Positions 43,525 through 57,261 of a stretch of DNA of 64,000 nucleotides are shown in pieces (within the stretch, counting starts at the first letter, position 1; each line of letters starts with the position of its first letter). The stretch spans positions 1,849,501 to 1,913,500 of the forward strand of contig JACVTC010000002.1 in NCBI GenBank assembly GCA_016946835.1, written 5' to 3'. Made by a program: the position numbers and the translations under genes. The stretch comes from Neocallimastix lanati (nom. inval.). Lineage: Eukaryota; Neocallimastigomycota; Neocallimastigomycetes; Neocallimastigales; Neocallimastigaceae. The notes beneath the pieces are model-generated. The model searched no databases and was not told the DNA's origin. It saw only the letters and a list, made by a program, of their open reading frames with translations.

Positions 43525-44534
43525 ATGAAAATTTCAAGAACTTTATACTAAATGAATATAATAATTATAATATTAGATGAGGAGTTATATATATTATTAT
43601 TAAATTATTTATTTCTATAGCTATATATATTAAAAATATAGAAAAAAATAAATTTAAATTTAAAAGGAGAAGACTATCTAAATTTTTATTAGAATATAAA
43701 AACCATCTTAATATTTAAAGAACAAAAATATTCTAAATTACTTTTATTTAATAATAATATCATGAAATATTGAATTTTAATTTTAAAAAATTTATATTAT
43801 CTTATTGTTATTATAATATTATTGTATTATTATTATATTATTGTTTTTATTGTTATTAAATTAATTATAAATATTACATTATAATTATTATTAAATTATT
43901 AATTTTACTATCAGCTTATAAGATATTTTAAAATAAAAACAAAATTTATTTTTTAAATTCTATTTTTATTATTACTATATCTTATGTCATCAAATTTATA
44001 TTGGTTCTCTTTATTTTTTGTATGGGTTATATATACATTATTATTATTTTGTAGGGTACTTTTTTTTATGTTAGAATATTCTAATATTAATAGCTATTTA
44101 AAATAATAATTTTATATCTTCAGATAAATAAACTTTTTTTATAATTGAAATTTCAACAATTATCTTTATTATATGTTTCAATATTACAAATTATTTCATA
44201 TTTTTTAAGACTAGAATAAAAATAAGTATATGCTTCATATAAAAGAATTAAAAATAAAATGCATATATATAATTTAAACAGATAAAATATAAAATATTTT
44301 GAAAAATAGAAATAAAAATAGTATACAAATAATTATTGTAATATAAAAATGGAATATAATTACTTTTTAATAAAGAATACTATATATATTTTACTTTCTT
44401 TATTAATATTATTAAATATGATATTTTATATGAATATTTTTATGATCAGTTTATTCTTTTAACATTTAATTTCCGTTTCCGTTTTTATCATAATAATAAT
44501 ATTATAAAAATAAAAATATATATAAATATATATT

Positions 44535-44568
<34 letters not shown>

Positions 44569-45453
44569 TTGTTTTATAACCTTTATTTTTATTATTTTTT
44601 TTTTAGTTTAAAAAAAAAAAAAAAAAAAAGAAATAATTTATTTCACTAAAAATATAAATATTATTTATTTTTATTTTTCCCTCACAAAAGCCTTATATAT
44701 TTTATTATAAATTACTATATAATAATTTATTTATATTAATATATTATAGTATTATAGTGTATTGTGAAATAAATTTTAAATATATTTAAATTGTATATAT
44801 CAAATTTAAGCTTTTTTATTTATTCATGTGAATTTCATTAATTATTATTTAAATGTTAATAATCAATAGATTTATGTAATATTATATAAACTAACCCTCT
44901 ATAATTTATTGCTTAACAACTAAAAATATAAATATTCTGTTTATTGGAGTGGAAAATTTATTTATAACCTATTAATAATTAATTAATAATTAGTCAATTA
45001 TTAATAAATTATTTATTATTTAAACCCACGTTCCCCAAAATCTTTTAACAATATAATGATGTATTTAATAATGTAATGTAATAAAATGTATTAAATTTTA
45101 ATATTTAAAAAAGTCGAAAATTTTATTTTTCATACAATATTTATTATTAAAGATTAATTTTATAAAACACTCTTCTATTTCCTTTATCATCCTTCTATTT
45201 TTTTTATCATCCTTTATATTAATTTTTATATTATACAATAAATCTGTCTTTTTTTTAATTTTAATATAAACATATATTATCATTAATTCCATCTTTTTTA
45301 TTAAAATATTGTATTACTAAAAATTATTTTATTTTTAATATTATTTATTAAAATTATTTATTTATTTATTTAACACATTAATTTTATATATATACACAAT
45401 ATATATATTAATAATTTGTATAATCAGCTATTCTTAATTCTTCTGACATAAAT
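43525..45453. other. Spacer between HECT ligase and apicortin genes
   Basis: 1.9 kb. The promoter of the HECT-ligase gene lies at its left edge. A 40-codon plus-strand frame at 43984-44106 (MSSNLYWFSLFFVWVIYTLL then RVLFFMLEYSNIN) looks like a single membrane segment, but I cannot show it is a gene. Poly(T)/poly(A) runs occur at 44538-44567 and 44610-44629. A Lys-rich minus frame at 45098-45292 is probably chance. Confidence 0.45.
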
Positions 45454-46336
45454 TTACTTCTTGAATTCGATTGGGATTTTTTCATCAGCAAGATGTTGCT
45501 TATCTATTTGAATAAATTAATATATATATTATATATATTAATATTATTATGGTTATAATACTACATAAATAAATATTTTAGATTATTAATATAATGCATA
45601 CCATATGAAGTAAGAACTAAATATTTTTCTCCAGCAACAAAATCGTCAAGTTCTTTAATTTGTTTCATATTCTTATCTAAAATAATTTTGCTTTTGCCTG
45701 TTGGAATCATTGCTATTACAAAATCATTAACCTAAAATAATAGTATAATTTGGTATTATATATATTATTAATGGTTTATTATCATTTTTATTTTATCATA
45801 AATTGTAATAATATTTAAATTTCATAATCAATTAAATTTATTTAAATATATATTAATAAAGAAATGATATTAATTTAATTTATATCATTAAATCAATTAC
45901 TTGTTTCATTGTTGGATACTTCTGTTTAGTTAAAACAACCATTTCTCCTGCATGGTTTTTGTTAGCGTATTCAAAGAAGGTAATTTTCTTAGCAGTAGTA
46001 CCATAATTATTAACCTTATGAACAACTGGCTTATTTTTTGGCTATTATAGTTTTTTATTATATTATTTTATTATTATAAATAGTTATTCAAATATACATA
46101 TATATTTATTATTAATTACTATTGATATTATAATTATTTATATCCAAATTTTTAACTTAAAAGTTTATTTAAATTAATAGATAATATATTTACTCTTGGT
46201 TCTACTGAATTTTCTATGGTATGATTTCTACTGGCGGAGCTAGTATTACCATCATTAATACATAAATCTTCTCTTCCAGCTAAACCTTTTCCTTTTCCAT
46301 TAGCATCAAATCTTTCCTTGTGTGAACCCTAAAATA

Positions 46337-46382
<46 letters not shown>

Positions 46383-46529
46383 TAATATGTCAAAAGCATT
46401 TAGTCCAAAATTAAAAATTATTTATTATTATATTTAAATATAATATATTTATATTATTGACTATATAATTAGACATACAGTATATTTAGATGGATCTGTT
46501 AATCTTTCAGTAACTGATTGCTTTGTCAT
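45454..46529 (-). CDS. Apicortin (partial p25-alpha plus doublecortin domain)
   Basis: Small tubulin-binding protein of the apicortin family. Five exons: 46479-46529, 46194-46328, 45901-46041, 45602-45731 and 45454-45503 (507 nt, 168 residues, a usual apicortin length). Residues 9-38 (RLTDPSKYTGSHKERFDANG, then KGKGLAGRED) are the C-terminal TPPP/p25-alpha signature. Residues about 80-153 form a doublecortin (DCX) domain (ITFFEYANKNHAGEMVVLTK; DKNMKQIKELDDFVAGEKYL). This domain pair defines apicortin, known from apicomplexans, Trichoplax and flagellated early-diverging fungi. It is likely associated with microtubules of the flagellar or zoospore cytoskeleton; that role in fungi is inference. 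It is divergent from ESS2 with a 1.16-kb spacer. All five exons join in frame with GT-AG introns. Confidence 0.92.
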
Positions 46530-47693
46530 TTTAATTTATAGTATTAAATTTAATTTAAAGTATGATAGAAAATAAAAATATAACGAAAATAAAAAAAAAA
46601 TGAAATAGAATAAAATGAAATAAATTCTTGATATTTATATTTATATCTTTTCATCTTGTTTAAAGATTAAAAGTTTTATTAAACTATATTATATAATATA
46701 GTTTAAATTTTTTTTTTTTTTTTTTTTTTAGTAAAACTTATGTGTATAATATAATTATATTTTTTCTTTTAACCTAAATCTAATAATATTAAATTTTTAA
46801 AAATATATATATATATTTTTTTTAGTTAAAATTATAATTAATAAGATTTAACCGATTAAAAGTATTTTGTAATTTATAGACTATAAATAATTTTAATATT
46901 TTATTTCTATTTTAATTTAATTTGCTTTATTTTATAATTAATATTTTTTTTTTTTTTTTTTTTTTTTTTGATAAAAAAAACTTTTTATATGATTAAAGGC
47001 AAAGATATATAAAAATTAAATAAAGGAATAGAAAAAATAAAGTAAAATAGAATAAAACTTAAAAAAGAAAAAAAAAAAAAAAAAATTAAATATATAAATT
47101 AAATATATATATATTATTGATATATTGATAACAAAATGAAATATTAATGTTAAATGTAATATAATTACATATTAATAAGATTTTCTAATTGTATAAATAT
47201 TAAAAAATAATTATATTATTATTATTATTATTTTTTTTTTTTTTTTTTTTTATCTTTTATTTACATTATTATATGGTATAAAATAAAATATAACTATAAT
47301 TAAAAAGTAAATAATATATATTTTAAGGTTCTTTTTTATTTTTTTTTCAATAATTCAAATTTGGAATAGAAATTTTTAAATATTATTAAAATATTTTTTA
47401 TAAAATTTCTTCTATATTTTATATTTTATACTATTACGTTCTTTAATATACAAAAATTATAAAGGTTAAGGAAAATAATTTTTTTATTTCAAATTTTTAA
47501 AATTTATAAAAAAAAATTAAAATTAATATATATAAATATATATATAATTATTTGGAGCAGCAAAATAATTAAAAAAATAATTATTATTATTACTAAACTT
47601 CATATAAAACAAAGTTAAAAAAAAAAAAAAAAAAAATAGTACTTGCATTTGCTCTAGACAAAAAAGATAAAAAAAAATATTATATATATTGGT
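46530..47693. promoter_or_regulatory. Divergent spacer between apicortin and ESS2
   Basis: Both start codons face away from this 1.16-kb region, so it should hold both promoters. It contains poly(T) at 46709-46729, 46946-46969 and 47230-47250, poly(A) at 47066-47085 and 47618-47636, and a slightly less A/T-rich stretch just upstream of ESS2 (gtacttgcatttgctctaga, 47639-47658). No specific binding site can be named. Confidence 0.4.
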
Positions 47694-48108
47694 ATGGAAG
47701 TTACAAAAACTACTGAAGAAGAAAAAACTTTAATAGCAAAAGAAAATGGTTCCAATGAAGGAATAATTAAAAATAAAAAAATTGTTTTAGAAGAAGATGA
47801 ATATATAGAGGGTTTAAGCAAAGTTATTAAAAGAGATTATTTTCCAAATAATGATAAAATGAAACTTCAAAATGAATTATTAGATGCGCTTCAAGAACAA
47901 GATTCTTTTAGAGCAAGAAATCTATCAAAACAATTATTAACATTTGATGAAGATAAAAATAAAGGTAAATAAATATTAAATATTTAAATAAATTTAAAAG
48001 TTTTTTTTTTTTTTTTGTAATTATATAATTTATATGCATATTATTTTTAATTATATAATTATTTTTAATATTAATTTTTTTTTTTTTATTATTTTGACTG
48101 TTATATTA

Positions 48109-48151
<43 letters not shown>

Positions 48152-49891
48152 TTAAATAAAATTAGAATATATGCAAAAAAATAAAAATGGAGTAGACACT
48201 ACATTGTCAGTTGATGCATATCAAAGTAAATATACAAGTGAAGATAATGATTCCTTTAATGAGATTATAGCGAAAAATAATGAAATAAAGAAAGCCAGAA
48301 ATGAAAAACTATATGGACAGGAAAAAACAAAATTATTAATGAGTAGTAATTCACAAAATGCATCAGATGTTGGAAAAAGTGTTGAAACAAAGCAAATTGA
48401 AACTTGGAAATATAAAGTAAATATATATATATATATATATAATTATCGAATATAAAACCAAACTAATTAAAATTATTAATTTTATATTATTTTTATTATA
48501 TCATATATTGTATTGTAAATCAAATCTATGAATTATTAAATTTTTATATAAATCAAAATTCAATTAAATTACATTTCATGTATATATCATCATTGGAAAT
48601 TTAGACTCAAAATTCACTTATGTTTATTCCAGACAGTAATCATTTAATTAAACCAAGTGAAGAAGTTAAACGTCAAGCTCCTAAAGAAATTTCACATACT
48701 AACACTCGTTTTGATGATATGGTATCAATACAGGAAATTAAAGAACAGGTATTATAAAATTAATAATCTTTTTTTTTAAAAAAAAAAATATGAATTATAA
48801 TTATTAATAAAAACATTAACATTAATAATTTGAAGTAATAATTAATATGTAGTATATGCATTTCTAAATAAATGATTAATAATGTTAATATATTGCATAT
48901 ATAAATGATTTTTTTTTTTTTTTTTCTTAAATTAATATATCGCAATGCATATATTTAATTATTAATTATTAGTAATATAATATTAATAACGTGATATGTT
49001 TTTTTATTGTTTTATTTGTTTTTTTAAAAAAAAATAATAATAATTGTAATTTAATTACTAAAGGAACGTATTAAAACACAAGAAGTGTGGAAAACAATGG
49101 TAAGCTCAACTCCAGCATTATTTAAAAAAGGTAAAAATTCTGTGAATTAATATTTATTATAAAATGATTATTAAAATGATTATATAAAAATAAATAATAT
49201 CAATAATAAATTTAAATTAAATGTTATTGAGATTAAATTAAAGTTATTAAAAATATAATCCAATTATTAATAATTCACTATTAATTAAATAAAAAAATAT
49301 TAGAAATGATGGAACTTCAATCTGAAGGTACGTCAGGTTATAAAATGGTTGCATCTACACCATCTATAAATCCAAATAAAATAGATCAATCCGATATGTT
49401 TACATGGGGTAGTATTGAAGGAACACCATTATTAATAAATTCAGGAGGAGCAAGTAGTGGTAATATTTAATTTTAAAACATAGTAAATGAATAACATAAT
49501 GAATAAAGTTAATATATTATAAATAAATTTTTTTATTTTTAACCAATTAATTATTAAAAATTATTTCTTTTTTTTTTTATAATTAAGGTCCTGTATTTAA
49601 AATACCGGAAACTCCAAAAAGAGAATTAATAGGAATTAAACTCTCTGAAAAAGCTACTTCAAGTATGAGGAAAAGATTAGGTAAAACTCCAAAATCATTA
49701 ATTTCTTCTCATTTAACACCAAAACAACGTTTAACCTCACCGATGCTATCAAGAGCAAGTGCTCTTTCACCAGCTGCTAAAAATTTATTACAAAGAAGTC
49801 TTAAATCACCGAGCGCTAGATCATTAATGAAAGGACTTTCATCAGATTACAAATTAAAATCAAGTTATAATAGTCCATTATTATGTAATTT

Positions 49892-49932
<41 letters not shown>

Positions 49933-50223
49933 ATAAATATTATAAATATTTAAAATTATATATATATATATTTAATCTTTAAATTAATTTTTTTTTTTTT
50001 TTTTTAAAAAAATATCATTTATACATATATATTACTTTATTATGTTATTTATTTAGATAATTCCCCATCACGTCATGGTTCATCGAAATTATCATCAAGT
50101 ATTATTCGTAAATCAACATCCTCATTAAGAAAACAAATAGCTACACCATCATCAACAATAATAGAAAATACCCCAAAACAATCCTCATCCTTAACGGATG
50201 ATTTATTAAATTTCAAAGAATAA
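47694..50223 (+). CDS. ESS2: ESS2/DGCR14 splicing-factor homologue
   Basis: Nuclear protein of the ES2/DGCR14 (fission yeast Bis1) family, associated with the spliceosome. Seven exons: 47694-47964, 48166-48416, 48605-48748, 49064-49130, 49304-49459, 49588-49884 and 50057-50223 (1353 nt, 450 residues; human 476). Family blocks in order: LEEDEYIEGLSKVIKRDYFP (about residues 32-51), LSVDAYQSKYTSEDNDSFNE, NSLMFIPDS, NTRFDDM, MVASTPSINPNKIDQSDMFT followed by WGSIEGTPLL, FKIPETPKRE, and the Ser-rich C-terminus ending SSLTDDLLNFKE. The start is the first ATG, preceded by an A-rich leader. It is the only clear plus-strand intact gene in the window. The C-terminal third is Ser/Lys-rich and probably disordered. 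Confidence 0.94.
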
Positions 50224-50313
50224 AAAAAAAAATTTTGGTTTTTTAATTTATCTATTAAATTTAAATATACATAATAGTACCTATTAAAATTTATCTATTT
50301 TATATTTATCTTT

Positions 50314-50354
<41 letters not shown>

Positions 50355-50870
50355 TAAAAAAAATAATTTATTAAAAACTGAAATTATAAAAATAATGGTA
50401 ATAAATATATTATAATATATAAAACAACTAATCAATAATTATACTTATTTTATATATATATAATTAACAATATATATTTTTTACTACTAGTTTACACAGT
50501 AATTAAAAAATTTTAAATAACTTTAATAATTTTTCTTCTGTTTTATTTATAATTAAATTATTAAAAAAAATTTTTTTTTTGTTTGATTTTTATTATAATT
50601 TAAATATAAAATAATTATTCGGTTATAATATTTATTCAATTCAAAATGATCTATATTGAATTTAATATAATTAAGAATTATTATTATTTAATAATAATAA
50701 TTCCAAAAAAAAAAAAAAAAATATGAAGAAAAATTAGGCAGAATTGTCCCTACTAGACGACCTTATTAAGTGTTTGTTAAGTGTTTCAGCATATTATTGC
50801 TGAGAAATTTTCTAGTATTACTTATTCGAATGCTTCTACAGTTCGTAATTTCCCTTTGAAGGGGAGAGTT
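50224..50870. other. Spacer downstream of ESS2
   Basis: A+T-rich with poly(A) at 50321-50352 and 50704-50719. From about 50735 the composition shifts to less A/T-rich, leading into the box-repeat region. This stretch (50735-50870) includes a small hairpin, cagcatattattgctg, at about 50788-50803. No gene is seen. Confidence 0.5.
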
Positions 50871-52210
50871 GTATTTCGCCAAGTGGTGTAGTATTAAAAT
50901 GTTGCATTTCGCCAGATTGCATTTCGACTAGTAGAGTATTGATATAAATAAATGAATAAATAAATAAATATTAATTCAAAATATTTTTTTTAAAAATTGT
51001 TTTTATTCGATATTAATAATATTTAATTTTATTTATTGATTTATTTATTTATTTAATAATTTTCAATTTGGAGAAATGCAATTTGGCGAAATGCACCACA
51101 CCCCCTTTGAAGTGAGGCCAGTATAACCTAAACTATAGATATTTGAACTAGCTCCCTGGAAAATGGTTATAGGGTGGGATTAAGCCAAGGTTTGATTTTT
51201 AGAATATTAAAATATTGTCTTATGTGTTAAAATTATTTTATTAATAAAAAAACAATTAAACTTTTTTTTTTCTTACCTTTTTTTGGAAAAATAAAATATT
51301 AATAATTATTAAATAAATACATTTTACATTAAATATTTGTATTTCATATTATTTTTATATATTATAATATTATTGGTATTTTATTATTTCTCATAAATAT
51401 ATTGTAATACTTGTTTTTCCAACCTATCATTAAATATATCTGATAATGTAAAACTTGCTTTTCTAACCCGCTATTATTATATTATAAATAATACCTACAA
51501 TAAGCGGAGATATTGACATACTTTGATCTTCATTCAATTCTAATTTATTAATTATCTTTCCTTCTTATATAAATTCATAATGAATTTTTTCATCATAGTT
51601 TTGATTTAATACCTAATGATTATAATTTCAATCAATAACTTTAGATAATAAATATGTTAATAAATTTATTATACACAAAAAATGAAATTAATGGGAGTAT
51701 TGCATTTTTTCAAATTGCATATCGCAAAATATTTTTCATTCTTACATAATATATGAAAAATGTATTATGTTAAAAAAAAAAAAAAAAGCAAAATTATTTG
51801 TTATTTTTTTTTCTATTTTTTATTAATCACATTCGAAATTAAGAAAAATTCATGTTTAAAAAGTTTTTGAAAAATATTCTCAAATTATTATAAAATTTTA
51901 AATATTAAACATAAATAATAGTAATAATTAAAAAAAATAATGTTAGTATTAATAATAAACTATTTTTTAAATAGTAAATATTTAATATTAATTAAATGAT
52001 TGATTAATATATCCTAACCTTTATGAATATAAAAATGGGATGCATTTCTCCAAATTGCATTTCTCCAGATCGCATTTCGCTATTTTTGAAAGTATGTGGC
52101 GTATTAAAAAGTGTAGCATTTCGCCAAATTTCAATTCGCCAACCTGGTGAAATGCAACTCGGTGAAATGCAACATTTTAATACTACGCCATTTGGCGAAA
52201 TGCACTAATA
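50871..52210. repeat. Modules of a 15-bp box (GCATTTCGCCAAATT) in direct and inverted runs
   Basis: The box GCATTTCGCC recurs with strict 15-bp spacing. Direct: 50904 and 50919; 52042, 52057 and 52072; 52116, with a degenerate unit at 52131. Inverted (ggcgaaatgc or close): about 51071 and 51085; 52146 and 52161; 52194. A spacer, ggcgtagtattaaaatgttg, links boxes. The segment 50871-50930 matches the reverse complement of about 52145-52205 over some 60 bp, giving an inverted repeat around 1.2 kb of A/T-rich filler. An additional degenerate trace is at 51701-51730. It may be a non-autonomous element with structured ends, or a foldback satellite. No ORF of substance lies inside. Confidence 0.85.
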
Positions 52211-52709
52211 ACCTAACCCATTAAATTAGAACTATAAGGGAAACCATTAATTTATTTAATCATAGATGTAAAATAATTTTGAAACAGTAAATTATTATAT
52301 AAATATAAATAAATATAAATATATATAAATATATATATCATAAAAAAAAAAGAATAGACTTAATGCTGATATTAAATAAAGTATTATTAACAAAAGAAAA
52401 ATATTTAAAATAATAATCTATTTTTTTTTTTCATTTATTTTAATTTTCATTTAAAATATAAAGAACTTTTAATTTTTATATTAAAAAAATTTAATCAATA
52501 TTTTACCAATATTATTATATTGGTAAAATTAGGACATATTAAGGATTTAAGTTTTTATTACAAAAGAAATATTTAAACGTCATATTAAGATAATTATATA
52601 ATTACAAAAATGATTATGCAAATCATTAGAGTTTTTAACTTAGTTACAATATTTTTAATAACTTTTTAAAAAAGTTTATAATAAAAGAAAAAATAATATA
52701 TATATATAT

Positions 52710-52760
<51 letters not shown>

Positions 52761-53054
52761 ATAATAATAATTTTATCGAGAGTATATCAGAAAAAAAATT
52801 TTTTTTTATATCAAACAAATTCATACAATAAAATTATGATTTTTTTAATAAAAATTACATGAAATAATTTTCTAAATTTTCAATATAGTTTATTATTTTT
52901 ACTTTAATTGTATTGTCATTCTAAAAATATATATATATATATTTTTTGTAGTATGGAATGAATCCATAATTTTTTATTTAATATATTATTATCCTTTTAT
53001 ATTTTATTTGTCTCATCTTTTTTAATATTTTCATTAAAAGGATTTTTTTTTGAA
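52211..53054. other. A+T-rich spacer
   Basis: Contains a poly(T) of about 46 bases at 52711-52756. No gene is visible. Confidence 0.5.
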
Positions 53055-53509
53055 TTATTTAACAGTAATATTTACTTCGGTTTTCTATTTTAAATTTATT
53101 TTAAATATAATTAATACTAATAGATATTATTATTATTATTATTTTTATTAATTTTATTTAATATAATATAATATAATATAATTTAATTTAATATATTTTT
53201 ATTTTTTATTTTTTATTTTTGAATTTTAAATTGATGATTAATTATAATTTATACAAATATATATATCAAATAAATATAAAATCTACCTTCATACTAATTT
53301 TATTTTCATTTCTTCTAGTATATTAGAATGAAAAATACGTAAATACTTTTGGAAGGCAACAGGAGATAAGCTTCTACCATTTTCATTATTACAATGAAAA
53401 CAATTATATCTTAATGAAGAAATACAATGATTTATATTATTTTCATTATTCATTGAGCATTTATGCTTATCATTATCTAGTTGGTCACCATGAATTGGAC
53501 AAAAAACAT
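53055..53509 (-). CDS. 3' exons of an unrecognised Cys/His-rich protein
   Basis: Exon 53295-53509 (215 nt) reads, after a TATAG acceptor, VFCPIHGDQLDNDKHKCSMN, then CISSLRYNCFHCNNENG and SPVAFQKYLRIFHSNILEEM. It ends at GTATGA. A further exon, 53055-53084, joins in frame and reads KTEVNITVK-stop. Cysteines and histidines (C-x2-H, C, H-C, C-x2-C) could bind zinc. Codon content and phase support real exons. The 5' part is not resolved: an ATG at 53646 (MIDQVSLLANKTYTHFSPLI) may be the first exon, but no convincing donor was found. I do not recognise the family. It could be a small intact gene or a decayed one. Confidence 0.4.
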
Positions 53510-53649
53510 CTATAATAATTATGAATTGGTAAATTCTTTATCAAATTATGCTTTGGTTTAATATTTTTATAGGTTATAATTTTAACTATTAATGGACTAA
53601 AGTGAGTATAAGTCTTATTAGCTAAAAGAGAGACTTGATCTATCATTAT

Positions 53650-54984
<1,335 letters not shown>

Positions 54985-55568
54985 TTATAAGTCAACATCA
55001 TCCAAATCACAATCACCACAGCAACAGCATCTACAGCATCCTAAACAGCAAGCAAATAATGTTGTACTAAATAATATATAAAATATAATTAATTAATTTT
55101 TTTTTTTTTTTATTTTAATATAAATATTATTGATTAAGGTATATGTTAATATTTATATAATAATATAATAATGTTATTATAAATATATTGTGGCAGAATT
55201 AAAAAATTAAAAAATAAAAAAAAAAATTTTCTTTTTTCTATTTTGTTATTAATTATTTACCATAATGTAAGACCACAACAAAGAGATAAATTGGATGCAA
55301 CACCTTTGTCACCCTCTCTTTCACCTTGTTCAATATTTTCTGGAGCATTATTATTTACAGGATAGGATTCTGAATTAGTATATTGAGCTGAAGCATCATA
55401 GGTATTTGAAGTATTAATAAAAGGATTAGTATAGGCTTGACCATCTGGTACTGGTACTTGTGATTCTGGATTAACTTCTCTAGTATTGACATGTGCACTT
55501 TCTGGAGGATTAATTAATTGCTCTTCTTCAGCTGAAGAAATTGGATAGACCTTTTCATCACTTGCCAT
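54985..55568 (-). CDS. Small protein with a cysteine-packed C-terminal tail (CYSTM-like)
   Basis: Two exons, 55261-55568 and 54985-55066, join at TG|T to give 390 nt, 129 residues. Residues 1-93 are hydrophilic and Asn/Glu/Ser/Pro-rich with no signal peptide (MASDEKVYPISSAEEEQLIN start). The C-terminal 35 residues hold twelve cysteines: LSLCCGLTLCTTLFACC then LGCCRCCCCGDCDLDD. This resembles cysteine-rich membrane modules (CYSTM type), which are palmitoylated or membrane-embedded and often stress-linked. The match is by composition and layout only. Without splicing, the frame would end at ...CCGLTLW; the spliced model is preferred because the second exon adds in-frame Cys-rich text with clean GT-AG sites. 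Confidence 0.75.
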
Positions 55569-57230
55569 TTTTTATATTTTTTTCTTATGACTTTTAATAA
55601 ATGAATTTTAAAATTCTTGAAGATAAATTATTTGTTACAATATATTTTTATTATAATATTGAATAATGAATTTTTTTTTGGTTTAAAATAAATCACTTAA
55701 ATAAAATTTATTAAATATGAGTAATTATTATATTAAATAAGTGATGATGATGATGAACAATTAAACCAAGTATAACAATATAAAAATAAACAAGAAAAAA
55801 AAATAAGAAAGAAAAAAAAAAAAAAAAAGAAAGAAAAAATAAGAAAATTAAAAATTAAAAAAATAATATATTTATACAATCTATAAAAATAATAATATAA
55901 ATGGATGTATATAATTTAAAAAAATAAAAAAAATTAATATAATAAATAAAATTTATTAAAAAGAATATGGTTTAAATTATATATATATATATAGATATTT
56001 ATATAGTCTACAAATTGAATAGTTTTTTATTTAAAATATATATAATATATAATAAAAATAATTATATAAAATAAGATAAAATAAAGTAAAATAAAATAAA
56101 ATTAAATTATTTGAAATTAAGTGCTTAAATATAAAAGACTATATATTATATTTATTTCATTGTGCTAATTCATTTTTTTTTATTATGTGAAAAATTATTG
56201 ATTTTTTTTTTTTTTTTTGATTAGATTAATATATTAATTTTAGTTATGAACAAGTTTAAATATGATAATTTATATATATATATATACATATACATATTTT
56301 AAATTGACAGATATTTTAAAATTTAATTTTATATTTTAAAAATATTAAATCAATTTTTTTTTTTTTTTATTTGTTATTATTATTATTGTTATTATTATTG
56401 TAAAAATTCTATTAAATTTATTAATAGTAATAATTTTAAAAAAAATAATATATAAATTTAAAGTTTATTAATTATTAGAAAAATATATTGAATAAAAGTT
56501 TTTATTTATATATACATATATATTTTTTTTAATTTTAAATTTTTTTTATTTCGTTATCTATATTTTTATTTTTAATTTTTATTTTTATTTTTATCTTTAT
56601 TTTAATAATTTTTTTTTTTTTTTTATATATATTTTACTTTTATTATTTAAAATAATAAAATAGTATATAAAATATTTAATCGTATTTATATATGGAGAAT
56701 TTCAATACTTTTAATTAAAAAGTTTAATAAATATATATTTATATATATTTTGATTTTTATGAAATTTAAAATATTATAAAAATAAAATTAAAAAAAAAAA
56801 AAAATAATTAATATGTTCCGAGTAAAAAAAAAATGAAATATGCATTAATTATTTATTAATCATTATTATATAAATTTTAATTTAATAATAATAAAATTTG
56901 AATTAAATAAAAAAAAAAAATTAGGTAAAATATATATATAATATAATAGTTTAATTAAAATAAAATAAAGAATTTAGGTAAAGTATATTATATATATATA
57001 ATAGTATAAATTTTTTAATTTTATTTTATTTTTTTTTTTAATTTTTATTTATATATATTTATCTTTAACGGAAAATTTCAATATTTTACAATTACTGAAC
57101 AAAAAAAAAAAAAAAAAAAAAAAGCTTTTATGATTTGATATTTGATTTTATTAAATATTTTTAATGTTAAAAATAAAAATAAAAAAGTTCCTAATTTATA
57201 AAACCCGTCAATAATTTAAAAGTCATAATA

Positions 57231-57261
<31 letters not shown>

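Noticed and set aside
52023-52208. Open frame reading CISPNCISPDRIS and similar
   Set aside because: Translation of the 15-bp box repeats, which are a DNA-level repeat with inverted copies.
52194-52220. TAACCTAACCC resembling telomere repeat
   Set aside because: A single short match without tandem copies; part of the box-repeat border.
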